The notes beneath the pieces were generated by a model. The model had not been told where the DNA came from, did not search any database, and saw only the letters and a program-made list of their open reading frames with translations. A stretch of 64,000 bases of DNA from contig JACGCN010000005.1 in assembly GCA_014905825.1 (NCBI GenBank), forward strand, positions 806,001 through 870,000. Direction: 5' to 3'. The stretch is from Lyophyllum atratum. Its lineage: Eukaryota > Basidiomycota > Agaricomycetes > Agaricales > Lyophyllaceae. The translations under genes and the position numbers were made by a program. Within the stretch, counting starts at the first letter, position 1, and each line of letters begins with the position of its first letter. This document shows, in pieces, positions 25,550 to 37,678 of the stretch.

Positions 25550-26836
25550 ATGAGTATATACATTCATGAAACCATTGTTCTTCGTATTAGCTTGCCGCAC
25601 CAACGACACGTCCTGCTGATGTTCACATCATCGCTCCTCCCGTTCTCGATTTATAGAACTAATAACTGCCTCATCACCGCGCAAACTGGGATTTTTCGGC
25701 TCACGCAATTTACTCCTTTCATCAGTTTTATTGGCATATGCGTCGCGCTCGCAGTTCATCCGCTGCCATGCTTTCAACATGCGCGAAAGCAGGGTGTGCG
25801 ATTGAATCAACGCACACTCCCTTCTTCAGATGACACAGGGCGCTGAACTGCAGAGCGACATCCAAGGAACGACTAACGTAGTGGCTCAGCAACGCCACTC
25901 TGCAGTGATTCGTGAGCTCTTCATCTCTGTATTGGATTATACTGTGCTCATTGGTTCCCAGAGTACATGCCGTAGGGGGTGCAACTCTAAACCGAATTCG
26001 GCCGGCCTACCTCCCTCGTTTTACTGGGGCGTAGAGTTTCGCGCCATTAGCATGGTGTCGCTTCAAAACGCAGAAGCGACATCAATGGTACCGCATTGGT
26101 CTCCGTCACAGTCGGAGGCAGGTTCTCATCATGTTCTTATAGTGATGGTTTCGAGGCTTCTCGGCGTCACTTATAACTGCCTAACTGTGTTCAGCTCGGC
26201 ATTTCGATGTACTTGATTTCCTTGCCATGAGGGCCATGATATAGATCTTTGCTTCCCTAATGGTGCTCCTGCACGGCCTTCAACAACAAAAAATTCCCAC
26301 TGTCAGAGCTAGCGCGCAAACGCCTACAGATTCTTTTGTTGGAAGGCACTCTCGTGGTGATGGGGACCCTCTCCAGCTTCAGCAAAATCGCACCTTCAAA
26401 GAATACTCAAGTATCAAGGCCATCAATGTCTGACCTGGCCTGCAGTCTTTGGCCCTCCCTTTTGAGCTGCAGCTACAGTATGCTCATCATTTTCACAGTT
26501 GCGGACCATCCTGTTGCTTACAGTCATTGGGGTGCGTGTCGAAGCCCGAAGGCTACTAGGCGAGAAATCCATCCCAGATATCGACCTTATACTAATTTGA
26601 GAGCTTCTTGAAAGAAGTCTGACTGTGGGCTGTAACCCAGCATTACCATATAATCTAGGTGACTTAACGATCAAGCGCTACGATTTTGATCTGGACTTTC
26701 TCGACATCACCGCCCCACTGCTTTCAAATGCTTCCCACTGTCACACAGAGTTTGCGATTCGGGCTTGTCAATCTTACTGTATCAAGGCGCCCTCCCAATC
26801 ATGAGACCAGCTGAACTACAGCTCCACAGGCGCCCG
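25550..26836. other. Intergenic region
   Basis: About 1.3 kb without a gene I can support. Short open frames at 25550-25846, 25830-26216 and 26336-26611 show no domain and no consistent splicing. No repeat longer than a few bases was noticed. Confidence 0.45.
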
Positions 26837-26847
26837 GATATATAAAC
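26837..26847 (+). promoter_or_regulatory. TATA-like element of the DUF4419 gene
   Basis: GATATATAAAC lies about 60-70 bases before the ATG at 26906, a usual distance for a fungal TATA box. No other clear TATA element was seen near the other starts. Confidence 0.45.
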
Positions 26848-26905
26848 ACGATCATAATCCATCTGCAGACTGACCCAGTCTTTTAACCCTCGTTCTATCT
26901 GCAAC

Positions 26906-28298
26906 ATGCCTGTTACTTTTGCAGTTGCCGATCATGCCGCTGCGACCTTCTCTTCCAAATGGCAGGTTCCGTCCAATGATCCAGATAAAATCCTCGCTAG
27001 CATCAAAACATCCCACAAGCCTGTGAAGTTGTTGCAGAGTTCTGTCGATGGTACTAAAGATATAATTCGGATGGAGAACGGTTTCGTACAAGGTGTACTG
27101 TTGGCTTACAACCAGCATCATAACCTTGTGATACGGTGATAACTCTTTCCGCCAATATCAAAGTCATGTCGTTCATTGATTATCGATTATCTGACAGGCC
27201 AGATGACGTCTGGGTTGCAATCTTATCACAATTGAATTTCTAGTATGTCCTGCTGTTGTTTTGTCTCGACGCTCGACGTATTGAAAACTTGCATTGCCCT
27301 ACAGTATAAACGCTCATGCTGAGGAGTTACGTGATAAATTCGTCGCCCATAGCGGAAAGAAAACCCTTACTGTTTTGTCGAATTCCAATACTGTGGAGGG
27401 GACACATTTTGGAGAAATGGCAGTTCAGTTGAGCGGCAAGATCCATGAAAATGTCAGTTTATACTTTATACTTCCGTACTAAATTGAGTACGACGGAGTG
27501 CTGATATCGATCATGTCTCGTAACTTTAGGTGACAGACCAGTCTCTCATTCCCTGGGTTCTACCCAATTTCTCGACAACTACACTAAATGATACTGTTAT
27601 CTCCTCCATACTTATCATGTCCACTTTGAAAAGGTAAGCCACCAGTGGTATCCTCTTCATGGATCGTGATCTTGCTTGAACTCAAGTTTCTCAGTTATTT
27701 TGACTATAGAGTCATGATAATGTGCGGCATCCCCTCCATCACTCTAGAGGGCACTCAGGCCGACTGGCAGTCAATCCACGATCGGATCGACAAGATCTCC
27801 GAATTCGGTGCGGAGCCTACAGAATGGGCAAGCATGCTGCACGCTATCATTGCTAGATTTGTACACGCCTTCGATGTAGGCGGACCCCAGGCCGACAAGG
27901 AGTTTTGGGAGAGGTGCATACACCACGAGTCTGGCGGATCCGGTCCCGACTATATCAGTGGGTGGATGACCGCGTTCTGTGCATGGGACCCCGAAGGTTT
28001 CATGTTCAAATCTAAAGAAGACCAGGGGTACAGACAGAGAGGTATTCCGGACTGGGTGTACGATCTCACTATTGACGGGGCGTGCTTCCCGCGCGTACAT
28101 TCACCCCCAGAAGGGTACGCAGAGGTCGATGTCAAGGTGGTCAATGGGTCTGGTAACGAATTGTTTGACTGTGCCATGGTTGCTGGCCATGTTGGGATCT
28201 CTATGGAAAGCAAGGAGAAATTAGACACGGTACACATCGCACCCCAGTGGTTTATGTACGTGAAAGGAGAAGAACGTCAGTTGGGCACCAGATGGTAG
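26906..28298 (+). CDS. DUF4419 family protein
   Basis: Five or so exons encode about 430 residues. The segment RPDDVWVAILSQLNFYINAHAEELR, split by two introns, is the typical N-terminal core of DUF4419 proteins, followed by NFSTTTLNDTVISSILIMSTLK and YFDYRVMIMCGIPSITLEGT. The large last exon gives GGPQADKEFWERCIHHESGGSG, then YISGWMTAFCAWD, also family landmarks. DUF4419 proteins are frequent and often multi-copy in Agaricomycetes. Their biochemical role is not established, so none is assigned. A TATA-like element precedes the gene. The start MPVTFAVADHAAATF follows a good splice-free leader. Confidence 0.85.
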
Positions 28299-29127
28299 TG
28301 GGGGCCATATTTATAGTATTGTTGGATGGTTTTGGTGTCTTCTCTAGTGTTGGCTTTGACGGTAGTTGGGTAGCCACGATCGAAACAGACGATGCGGTAG
28401 GTTGAACATGCAAGGATAGGCAGTCGAACATGTGGCGCCGTTAATAAACTCGTATGACATTCCTCAACCTCTATCAGTGAGAAAAATATATGGGGCATTG
28501 GGATCTGCAAGTCTTTGAGTTTGTTTATGGCATGCGTAATCGTTGAGCGTGGTTTGCGGATGCAAGAAAGTGACGCGCGGTGGTCAGACCTTCTGTTTCT
28601 GTTGTTGAGCTATGACTCACCATCGCCTCTTGGTGTATGTCAGTTTCCAATCTGCCCTCGCCGTGCACGGTGCTGCAGGGATCTCACAACGTTCGGCGAT
28701 GTTATAAGGACATCAGGCTGTATTAGGTGCACAGGGGATTGAGACTATCAGGAGAAAGTAGTCTTTAAACCATCGTCCCAGGATGTGCACTCCTCAAGAA
28801 GAGCGTGTTCTCCAGGGGATGTCGATTCGAGAGGGCACCAAAACGCATCATACCCTGCGTGAACATCGCACAGGTACACATATTGCCGCCCTCCGACACT
28901 AGCGAGAGTCTCCTGCACATGCAAGTCCGAAAATAAACGATTTCCAAGTATCCGTTGGAGAGAACATAGCTGGTAAACATCGACACAGAGTAGAAGACAG
29001 AGTAGATTGTCGAGAATGATAAAAAGTCGAAGAGCTCGGCAATGCGCGGAGATCGAAAACGTTGTCCCCAAAGTTGAAACGGGACGAAACCGGCCAGCAG
29101 CGCATTTTTCTTCAACTCTCCTTCACC
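28299..29127. other. Intergenic region
   Basis: About 830 bases between the DUF4419 gene and the PDH E1-beta gene. Minus-strand frames at 28748-29259 overlap the start of the PDH gene and have no recognisable content. Nothing supportable was found. Confidence 0.45.
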
Positions 29128-30611
29128 ATGGTCGCCCGCTCCGCCCTCTCTCGTCTTGCCCCCGCTCTCTCCCATGCTCGTCCCTCGGCAAGGAGAACAG
29201 CTCTTCAAGCTGCCCGCGGCTACGCAACGGCAGATAACGAACAACATACAGTGCGTCACTCTAAGCTTAGCGCTGACAACACTTTTTCAATGTTCTATAG
29301 ATGACCGTTCGCGATGCTCTTAACGTGGCCATGGAGGAGGAGATGACCCGTGACGAGAAGGTTTTCATTCTTGGGGAGGAGGTTGCTCGGTATAATGGTG
29401 CTTACAAGGTTCGTGCTTTTATATGCATTTTATGTGGCTAAAGACTCTCCGGATGCTAACACGTTCATGTTTTTTTGATTTCAGGTGACAAAAGGCCTAA
29501 TGGACAAGTTCGGCGAGAAGCGCGTCGTCGACACGCCCATCACGGAGATGGGCTTCGCTGGTATTGCTGTCGGCGCGGCGCTTCAGGGGCTTCGGCCAAT
29601 GTACGTCCACTGACCCCGTAGTTTCTTCCAATGCTCTAATGACCGTTTTGTTCGAATAATAGATGCGAGTTCATGACATTCAACTTCGCCATGCAGGCCA
29701 TTGACCAAATCGTTAACTCGGCTGGCAAGACGTACTACATGTCCGGAGGGAATGTGCCGTGTCCAGTCGTGTTCCGTGGGCCCAACGGTGCCGCTGCTGG
29801 TGTGGGCGCGCAACATTCGCAGGATTACGCGGCGTGGTATGGGTCAGTTCCGGGCCTCAAGGTCGTCAGCCCTTGGAGCGCCGAGGATTGCAAGGGCCTG
29901 CTGAAAGTGCGCATCCAAAACTTACCGTTCGACTACTTTGCTAACTAACCTCTACACAGTCCGCCATCCGTGACCCGAACCCCGTCGTCTTCCTCGAGAA
30001 TGAAATGATGTACGGTGTATCCTTCCCCATGTCGGCCGAGGCCATGTCCGACAATTTCCTCCTACCCATCGGCAAGGCTAAGGTCGAGCGTGAAGGCTCT
30101 GACGTCACCCTTGTTGCCCATTCCAAGATGGTTACTCACAGCATGGAGGCTGCTGACATACTCGCGAAAGAGGGCATCAAGGCGGAGGTCATCAACCTGC
30201 GCTCTATCCGCCCTCTCGACATCGACACCATCATAAAATCAGTGAAAAAGACCAACCGGTGCGTATCTTGACTAATGGACGCCCGACAAAAAACATAACT
30301 GACGGAATGGGTATATGTAGGTTGGTCGTTGTGGAGGGTGGTTTCCCGGCATTCGGTGTCGGCAGTGAGATCTGCGCGCAGATTGTTGAGAGTGAGGCAT
30401 TTGATTACCTCGATGCCCCCGTCGAGCGTGTCACTGGTGCTGATGTTCCCACACCTGTACGTCGCCCCTCCCCCTCACTTAACAGAATGTTTCTCACTCA
30501 TAATTCTTCCTTGATCCCATTTAGTACGCCACAAACCTTGAGGCCCTGGCATTCCCCGACACCAACGTTGTTGTCAAGGTCGCCAAGCGGGCCCTCTACC
30601 GGACCAACTAG
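29128..30611 (+). CDS. PDB1: Pyruvate dehydrogenase E1 component subunit beta, mitochondrial
   Basis: The start [20 protein letters not shown] with many R, A and S and no acids is a mitochondrial presequence, followed by ARGYATA. The mature protein begins [21 protein letters not shown] and contains [57 protein letters not shown] and the C-terminal transketolase half [33 protein letters not shown] and [16 protein letters not shown]. It closes with [25 protein letters not shown]1-beta pairs with E1-alpha to decarboxylate pyruvate with thiamine diphosphate in the mitochondrial matrix. Seven exons; total about 370 residues, the normal family length. Notably a thiamine pyrophosphokinase gene lies later in the window, but the distance makes a functional pairing coincidental. 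Confidence 0.95.
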
Positions 30612-31172
30612 ACAGTCTACCCTTATCTTTACTGTTATCCCTACTTACAGCTGCACGCTTACGCTTTTAGACCCAATAATAAGATCCCTATACATCGGTT
30701 TTTTTCGGCCGAGTTGAATGTGTATGGTATGGTGTACAATGCACGCCGTTGTCTCGCATGCTGGCCCTTGGAGCATTGCATTTCACTTTTGTTGGCTTGG
30801 CTCAAGTTTGATCAGGGTATGTAACTAGTGATAAGCATACGATACGTAAGTTTTGGTTGTTCATTCCGTAAAGTCTTAAAGGGAGGTCTCAAACCATGTA
30901 TTCAAACTAGGTCCTGTGTACTGTATGTAAAGTGGAAGTCGAGCACTAAGAAGGTCTGTAGAAGTGTACTAAGACGGGCTGTAGAATGTACTAAGAAGAG
31001 CTGTAGAAGTGTACGAACGAATGTGTGTAGTTGGATATAAGTTTGGGTATAATGATCTGGGGTAGTCTGGTGATGTAGTGTATCCTACCCCACGGGGGTA
31101 TATCGAATCCTAGGGGTGTCTCAAAACTCTCACCATTCCTTCATGAAATAAGCACAAGCGCTGGTCAAATTT
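30612..31172. other. Convergent intergenic region with a short tandem repeat
   Basis: Separates the PDH E1-beta 3' end from the CAX gene 3' end. Apart from the triplicated 22-23 base unit at 30945-31012 it contains nothing recognised. It must hold both terminators; a TTTTTCGG tract at 30700 follows the PDH stop. Confidence 0.5.
30945..31012 (+). repeat. Three imperfect tandem copies of a 22-23 base unit
   Basis: Units begin ACTAAGA and end TGTAGAA(G)TGT, at 30945-30967, 30968-30989 and 30990-31012. They differ by one deletion and a few substitutions. Confidence 0.85.
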
Positions 31173-34051
31173 TTACCGCACGCATTGGTTGAGAATTCCA
31201 GATGGGTCAGAGCCTGCGGAGCGCGGGTTGAATTCCGGAGGTATCGAAGAGAGAAGAGAGCAAAGAAACCCACCAGGGTAGAACCAGAATGTAACTCCGA
31301 GGATAAGATATAATGCTAGGTATAAATGGGTGGATTTAGCCCGGCGCACACTCTAGTGAAGCAGACGAGAGGAGCACTTACACATCAGGATCATGCCCTC
31401 CAACCAGTTCGATTTCCCATCTTGCACGACATAGTTGACGGTCACGACTGTCATACGAACATATCAACATCATGTTCAGAGCGACGATAGATCGGTAGGT
31501 GGGATGGTGTTAATCTATCTCACCTGAGAGGAAAAGGACAATAGATTCATAAGGATCAAATAGAAGTGTTAGCGGCTTTCCGAGTATCCATGCGAGGGTG
31601 ACGATGAATCTGTTTGTGGAAAAGTGGGGTGAACACCGGTCAGCGTCGACTGGACATAATGAATACTCACGGAATGACGAATAACGCAATTTGCTATAGG
31701 AATGGGAGGCGCAGTAATCAGCATTGAACGTACTGCACACTTGGTGATGGGCGGAAGATGAAATCAGACGTACGATACTGGAGCCAACGGCGACACCAAG
31801 ACTGAGCGTGAGCTTGTCCTTAACAGCAACCGTTACGGCCGTGGCATGCTCCGCTGCATTTCCGACGATAGGGAGGAGGATTATTCCAACGAACTCCTTC
31901 GAGATGCCTCCACTTTCTGTAAGGCCGTCGATGGACCTCACCAGCCATTCAGCAGTTACTGCAACAAGCTGCCAACGGCCCTCAGTACACCAGGACAATC
32001 ACGGATAGTTGATGAATCTTACAACAGTGACAACGCAAAGCAGGCCTATGGTCATCCACACATTCATCTGGGGAGTTTCCTCCTCCTCCTCGTCCTCCTC
32101 CCCGGCATTGACGGTTCCGTTCTCAACGTCGTGTGCGGAGCTGCTGGCGGTCTGAGCGTCTTGGGTCGGGGACATGGTACGTGGCATGCCAAGGACATTC
32201 TTCTCGTTATCTTTGAGCGCCTTGTCCTTCTTAGGTCTCGCTGTGTAGTGGATGGTCTTCATAATATCATTACCATCATCTTCGTAGAGCGATTTGTGTG
32301 AGTAGAGCTGGAAGACGAGGTAAGCGCCATAGACTAATGGCGTGGTCCTTGGGATAAGTTCGCTGAAAATATGGAGAAAGCTGTAGAACATACTGAAGAA
32401 GAGGATGATGGAAACCTTGAAAGAAAAAAAGCAATCATTGAGATAGAATATAGCGCGTGGAGTCGGAACAACGCACGCCGCGGCTGAGAGCTAGAATATC
32501 CTTTTTCTCAGCATCGGGATTGGGATTGGTGGTGGGATCGGTGTCGGGGTTATTGAAAGACGCATGGAAGGCGGCGGGTAATAGTACGGCGATAACGCTG
32601 ATGGCCAACAGGGAGCTGTTCAACTGTGTAGCGCCTGGGGCCAAATGATGTTAGGATTTTCGCGAAGGAACAGATAAAGGAGGACACTGCTACGTACTAG
32701 CACCGAAGCCTTGTTCAGAATATTTCAGCCCTCCTGCGAAGAAGCACATTCCCAAAACGAGGACTACCAGAAATGGGGTAAGATGTCATCAGCGTCACCA
32801 TTTAGCGCTGGATGATGAAGAACAAGCGCTTACGCAGATTGCTAAGGATGGAACCAATTACTATACGAATGACAAGCGTTAATATGGAGTAAACTTCTTC
32901 GATCGATCACGATCAGGGATGCCTCGGGAGAGGCTGGTCCTGACTGCGAGAGGACCCCTCATATGACGTGGTAGAATGACGACTTACGTGACGCTTGCAC
33001 TACTCGCAACTCGCACTGTATCAATGCTATTATCTGGCGGAAGATATATATCAGAGGACAGTCGTCGACACGAAGGGACAGGACATACGGCGACGATGAG
33101 TTCCACCCTATCTCATTTACTTATATATTAGAACAGGCGTCAATAGTTCTTATTATGGACGTAGAACTTACGCGTTCCCCTATCAACGGCGTCAGCGCTA
33201 TAAATGAATAGCAAAAGAGCGCTTACAAGTGTGGCGTTAAGAAGACCAGCAAGAGTTTGTCCTACTCGCAGAGAAAGCTCTTCTGTTGCGAATGAAAGGA
33301 GCTGCACGCTATTAGCCAATAGTGCGAGTTTACGTGCTATATATCCACCTTTGCCAGTGGTATTATAGCCAAGAATGACACTATGACAGGAGTGAATAAG
33401 GGTTGAAAGCAGCACAGTGGCAATTAGCCACTTACTGATAAATACGATAGTATCCCTGTTTTTGAAGTCGTCCTTGAGCGCAAAATTAAGAGCCCACTGC
33501 CATATGTGTATTAGCCCAATTCTTACGAGACTATGAACGGCACGCACTGATATTGGGATGAAGACTAATAAAACATTGAGCCCTGTACGTATTGCGTTAG
33601 CAATCAGAGCGGAACCTCCCAGATCGCACGTACATGACGCCAATAAGATAGATTTGAGACTCTGGAAAACTCCTGGCGCCTTTCCGACCTTCCTTGCTGG
33701 TGTGAGCATTCTGGTTAGCGTTGTACCGCGTGCGAGTGAGCGTCGTGGGGGGTGCCCGTCTGTAATCGTGGGTCGTGGAGTGTCCTGGATCGTCGTGCGT
33801 TTCCTAATATTATTATGCGTGGGCGTTGTTCCGTTGGCCACGCTAGCCTCTCCTTGTGTCGTTTCTATAGGTTGCGCTGGATACTGCCTTGTAGATTCTG
33901 GATCGGATGCTAATATCGGAGAAGCTGTAAAAGGCTCGTTAAACCTGTCCAAAACTGCCTTCAGGAGAAGGGAACAAGTGCACTAACCCATCGAGAGGTA
34001 GTCGGGCGGGTATCTGGGTGTGGGTTGCTGTGAGCGGAATTTCAACAACAT
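31173..34051 (-). CDS. Vacuolar Ca2+/H+ antiporter, CAX/VCX1 family
   Basis: The start at 34051 (MLLKFRSQQPTPRYPPDYLSM) splices through a 33-base-class intron to VLDRFNEPF. A long basic/serine cytosolic N-terminus precedes many short exons. Two CAX repeat motifs are visible: LLSFATEELSLRVGQTLAGLLNAT (repeat 1, near 33230) and EFVGIILLPIVGNAAEHATA (repeat 2, near 31850), whose acidic residues bind Ca2+ in this family. Between them is an acidic loop (EEDEEEEET), the usual divider of the two halves. The last exons read VTVVNYVVQ-like/GKSNWLEGMILM and LILGVTFWFYPG, with a stop at 31173 whether or not a final intron is removed. It exchanges cytosolic Ca2+ for vacuolar protons. Roughly ten introns; some middle exons were not resolved base by base. 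Confidence 0.88.
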
Positions 34052-35269
34052 TCTTGATTGTTTTATGCCATGCTATTTATAGAACCACGTGGGAACCACC
34101 TGGCACCTGGCTCAAATCGTGACGTCAATCTCGATGGGCTGTGCAGAATATGCCTATGGACCTATGGTCCATGGAGTCTCTTCGCAGTTGCCAAGAATTT
34201 CTTGGGTATAGCAAGGCCACTGCTTTCGTGCAAGTAGCTGTGCATGCGCAGGTGTTCGCGGAAGCAGTCAGAAAGTAGCGACAGAAGCAGCGCGAGTTCT
34301 AATAACAGCGTTAACGCGCGCTGGCAAACAACAGTGCCCTCTCTTGGTACATCATTGAACCGAATTCATGGGGGGCCACAGTTAGAATTGCATCCCAGGA
34401 ACTGTGAGGTCGGAGGCTTCTACAGATGTCCTGTTCCGCATGTCACATATAATTTCCATCAATCACTGTGTCGCAGATGAGAATGCGTATATTCTGCCAC
34501 TGGTTTGTTCACACAGGTTTTGGGTCGAATTTCACAACGAATAGATTCTTACCATCTTTGAGATAGCCACCGCAATGGCTATGGTCTGCGGATTATCGGT
34601 GTGTTGAAATACTTGGGTGCTAACCATCGGGACTATCACTCCGACCTTACGTTTGACCTGGACTTGTTCGACAGCTTTAACCGGTACATAGTTACCCGAC
34701 GCGACATCCTGCTGGGTCCATCTTTGAGCATAGGACACGAAGTTTGGCATAGAAGACGAGTTTTGCTAGACAGCCAGACCTAATATTCCTTGGCATCTCA
34801 ACATGAGTTGCGGCTATAGGAACTTGTCTACCCAGCGGTAAAAAAGAAAAAAAAGGGGCATGTCATGTAAGATAAACGGATTGCAAGCGGGCGAGTTGAC
34901 AAGAATATGTCCCGACCTCTCCAAAGTCTTGCTGAAGATTTTGTATGTCATATATATGCCATCCTGAAGGTCGTAAATGCAGATCGTAATGTAGATAATG
35001 TAGTTCCTATATAAACAGTTCATAACGCCATGAGAAAAGATGAGGTGAATCCGCGTTCAAAGCTCCCAATTACCCTAAAAATAACCCAAGATTATACCTC
35101 TAACGACTTGCACTGCGTGCCTACCCGGCGGCATCCAACTTGCATCATGGACGTGTCACAGGAGGACATCGCGTGCGAGTACATATCTCGAAGCCGGAAG
35201 ATGTTGGCCAAGACATTGTTTGGTACCAAATCTGGCCAGATCTTCACCGAGACACCGAAGACTGTTCAG
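34052..35269. other. Intergenic region upstream of the CAX gene
   Basis: About 1.2 kb. It should contain the promoter of the minus-strand CAX gene near 34052-34300 and the 3' end of the F-box/LRR gene. Short frames at 34244-34783 and 35030-35305 show no domains; the latter overlaps antisense to the last exon of the LRR gene. Confidence 0.45.
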
Positions 35270-37678
35270 TCAGCCTTGATAAGCAAACGAGACGGCTCCG
35301 TATAGACCGTCTTCGCGACCCAGCATCCCGTGGCCATGAAGAACCTGGTAATCGGCCATCAGCACCCCGAAGATTACCATAGATAAAACGGAATCAGCTC
35401 ACCTCCATTTTCCTTGCATGCCAACCAATCCCGCTGCTGACATTCCCATTCGCACTCGCCAGCTTCTCCATTTCCGTCCTGAATGGATGAGTCGGTTCCA
35501 GGTCCCGACGTAGGACACTGCCTTGCTCGGAGCCCAGCTGCGCAATCCAGCCACTCGCCGTATCGACATACCACCCGCGCCCGCCCTTGCTCTTGACGAT
35601 CCTCCATGCACCGGCGCCAGCACCCAGTCCACCTAACAATACATTCGATAGCTCGATGACCCTCAGGCGTGTCGGTGGGGCTGCTGGGGTAGAAGACGAT
35701 GACGTGAGGCTAAACGAGAATGGCGGTGTGCACAGAGGCCGGATCAGATGCGAGTGTAGCGCAACGGAGGACTGCCTTGGTGAGCCCCGAGGCGCCCCCT
35801 GGTTGTTCGCAGTGATGGGCCGCAAGCCGCAGTCCAACTCGGGGGAGGTGCCGATGAGTGTTAGGATCTCCACATTCGGAGCTTTGATTTTGACAAAGTC
35901 AGTGATGGCCTTCAACTCGACGTTCGGAATGTGTGAAAGCCCTAGGGAGCGGAGGCTGGGCTGCGAGCGACATGCTTTTAGGAGATCGTTCGTGAGCGGC
36001 GCACTTGAGATGTCGAGATATACGAGATTGCCGCTGACCAAGCAGGGCGCGAGCGTTAGAATTTCATGAAGGTCGGATTCGAGGAGGGGTGAGGTGAAGG
36101 TCATGTCACCGTAGAGATTGAGCTCCTTGAGCTGAGTGGTTACTTGGGAATCGACCAAAAAGGTTTTTATACTCGCGCTGGTCAGCCTAATGCACCGCGC
36201 CAGCGCGAGAGATTGGAGTCGAACAGTCGGGGACTGTCCCAGTGCATAGAGAATATCGGGGGTTACGCGCGTCCCGGAGAGATCAAGGTGAGTCAGGGAT
36301 GGAAACGCTAAAACGAAAGGAGCAAGAATACGAGGCAGGATCGACTTTACCCCGCGCAAACCGAGACGTTGCAAGCCAGGAAAAGTGAGCGGCTCTTCGA
36401 CGAAACGTACAGAAGGTGACCGCGGACCGCCCTGCTCGTCAGAGTCGACATCGCTCGTTTCCCCGCCACCGTGTGGAAGTAAATGTGTATGTACAAAGTC
36501 CGTCAGTGCATTGACGAAAACGGCACTGACGCAACCCGTGAGATCCACCGCCTCGAGATCTCTACATTCCCGCCTCCTTTCACGATCCTCCTCCTCACTA
36601 TCATGAACATCACATACCAAGCCGCGTCCGCGCGATGGACGGCCACGACCACGCGATGGAGCGCCACGGAGGAATAGCTCGTTGAGGACGGGTAGGGTCA
36701 GCGCCCCGTCCATGTATTCAGTGGCACCAAATGCGGTGAGGTTGGGCATTTCCTAAAACTGGGTTCGTCAAACTGGACGGATCAGCCATCCGGACCACGT
36801 ACCTGAAGAACTGCCTGAACTCGATCGCCGGTGACAAAGCGACTATTGACACCTTCGTCGATCGAACGGCGCATTCCGATCGTACGGAAATGATTGAAAT
36901 CAAGATGGCGAATGAAACGCCCAGGACGAGGATCGGTAGGTGTGGGTACTGTGGAATGCATGAGTGAACTGTGGAGTACAAATGTACGTTATCCCATACC
37001 ATATACACCAGGATTCCGCTGCTGCAGAACGTTCTGAATAGCATCACTGATCGACCGCATAAGCTTCCAACGTGCGGGGCTCTTACTTTTCGGTCGAAGA
37101 CGTCGGGGACTCGGATCTCGGGAAACGACGGGCGAAAGCAACTCAGGGGCTATGCTGGAGTCGGGGCCATGGAATGTTTCGAGGATGCTCTCCTCGAGGC
37201 GCAACTCCTCTTCATTGCGAGTAGATGAAGTGGAGGATTGTATTGCCGCCTTGGCTGCGGCTTTGATTGTATTGCCCATTACGGCGTCGACGGTCTCTTC
37301 ATCATATTCCCATGCAATTTCTTCCACGAGTGAGAGCCAGCTTCGGGGAAGGCGCACTTCGATTCTGAAACATACAGGTCAGAAATGACATGAAAATGAT
37401 AAAATGCTTAGAAATGCATACTTCGTCCATAACCAGGGCTTTGCAGCCTCGTACCATGCATGGTTTACGAGACAAAGGTTCGCCAACGTGCGGCGAGCGA
37501 GAGGCTCAGGCCAGCTACTTCCTGGGAGCGAAGAGGGATGGGCAGTAGGGATTCCATAATCCTTATGGATCAGTGGGTCGAGGGAAGGGTCGGCAGGGTG
37601 AAGACAGAATGAATAAACGTGTGCACAGATGGCAAAAAGTAGTTCAGATGGGTACTGGCGAGAGTCAGCAGTGGTCAT
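35270..37678 (-). CDS. F-box-like / leucine-rich-repeat protein
   Basis: Starts at 37678 with MTTADSRQYPSELLFAICAHVY, an F-box-like helix, followed by LANLCLVNHAWYEAAKPWLW, the second half of such a fold (the preceding in-frame codon run begins at a non-ATG). The next exons give RLPRSWLSLVEEIAWEYD, ARWKLMRSISDAI, RFIRHLDFNHFRTIGMRR and then a large exon (36749-35397 region) with repeated leucine-rich turns such as LQRLGLRGVKSILP, SLTHLDLSGTRVTPDIL, LKELNLYGDMTF and LRSLGLSHIPNVELK. The final exon, after an intron GTGAGC...TACCAG, reads VLHGHGMLGREDGLYGAVS and stops at 35270. Such proteins serve as substrate receptors of SCF ubiquitin ligases; the substrate is unknown. Length is about 730 residues. 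Confidence 0.75.

Noticed and set aside
28748..29259. Minus-strand frames of 107 and 164 codons
   Set aside because: They overlap the presequence exon of the PDH E1-beta gene antisense and have no recognisable content.
35030..35305. Plus-strand 91-codon open frame
   Set aside because: Its 3' part is antisense to the final exon of the F-box/LRR-like gene, whose splice and stop are well supported.
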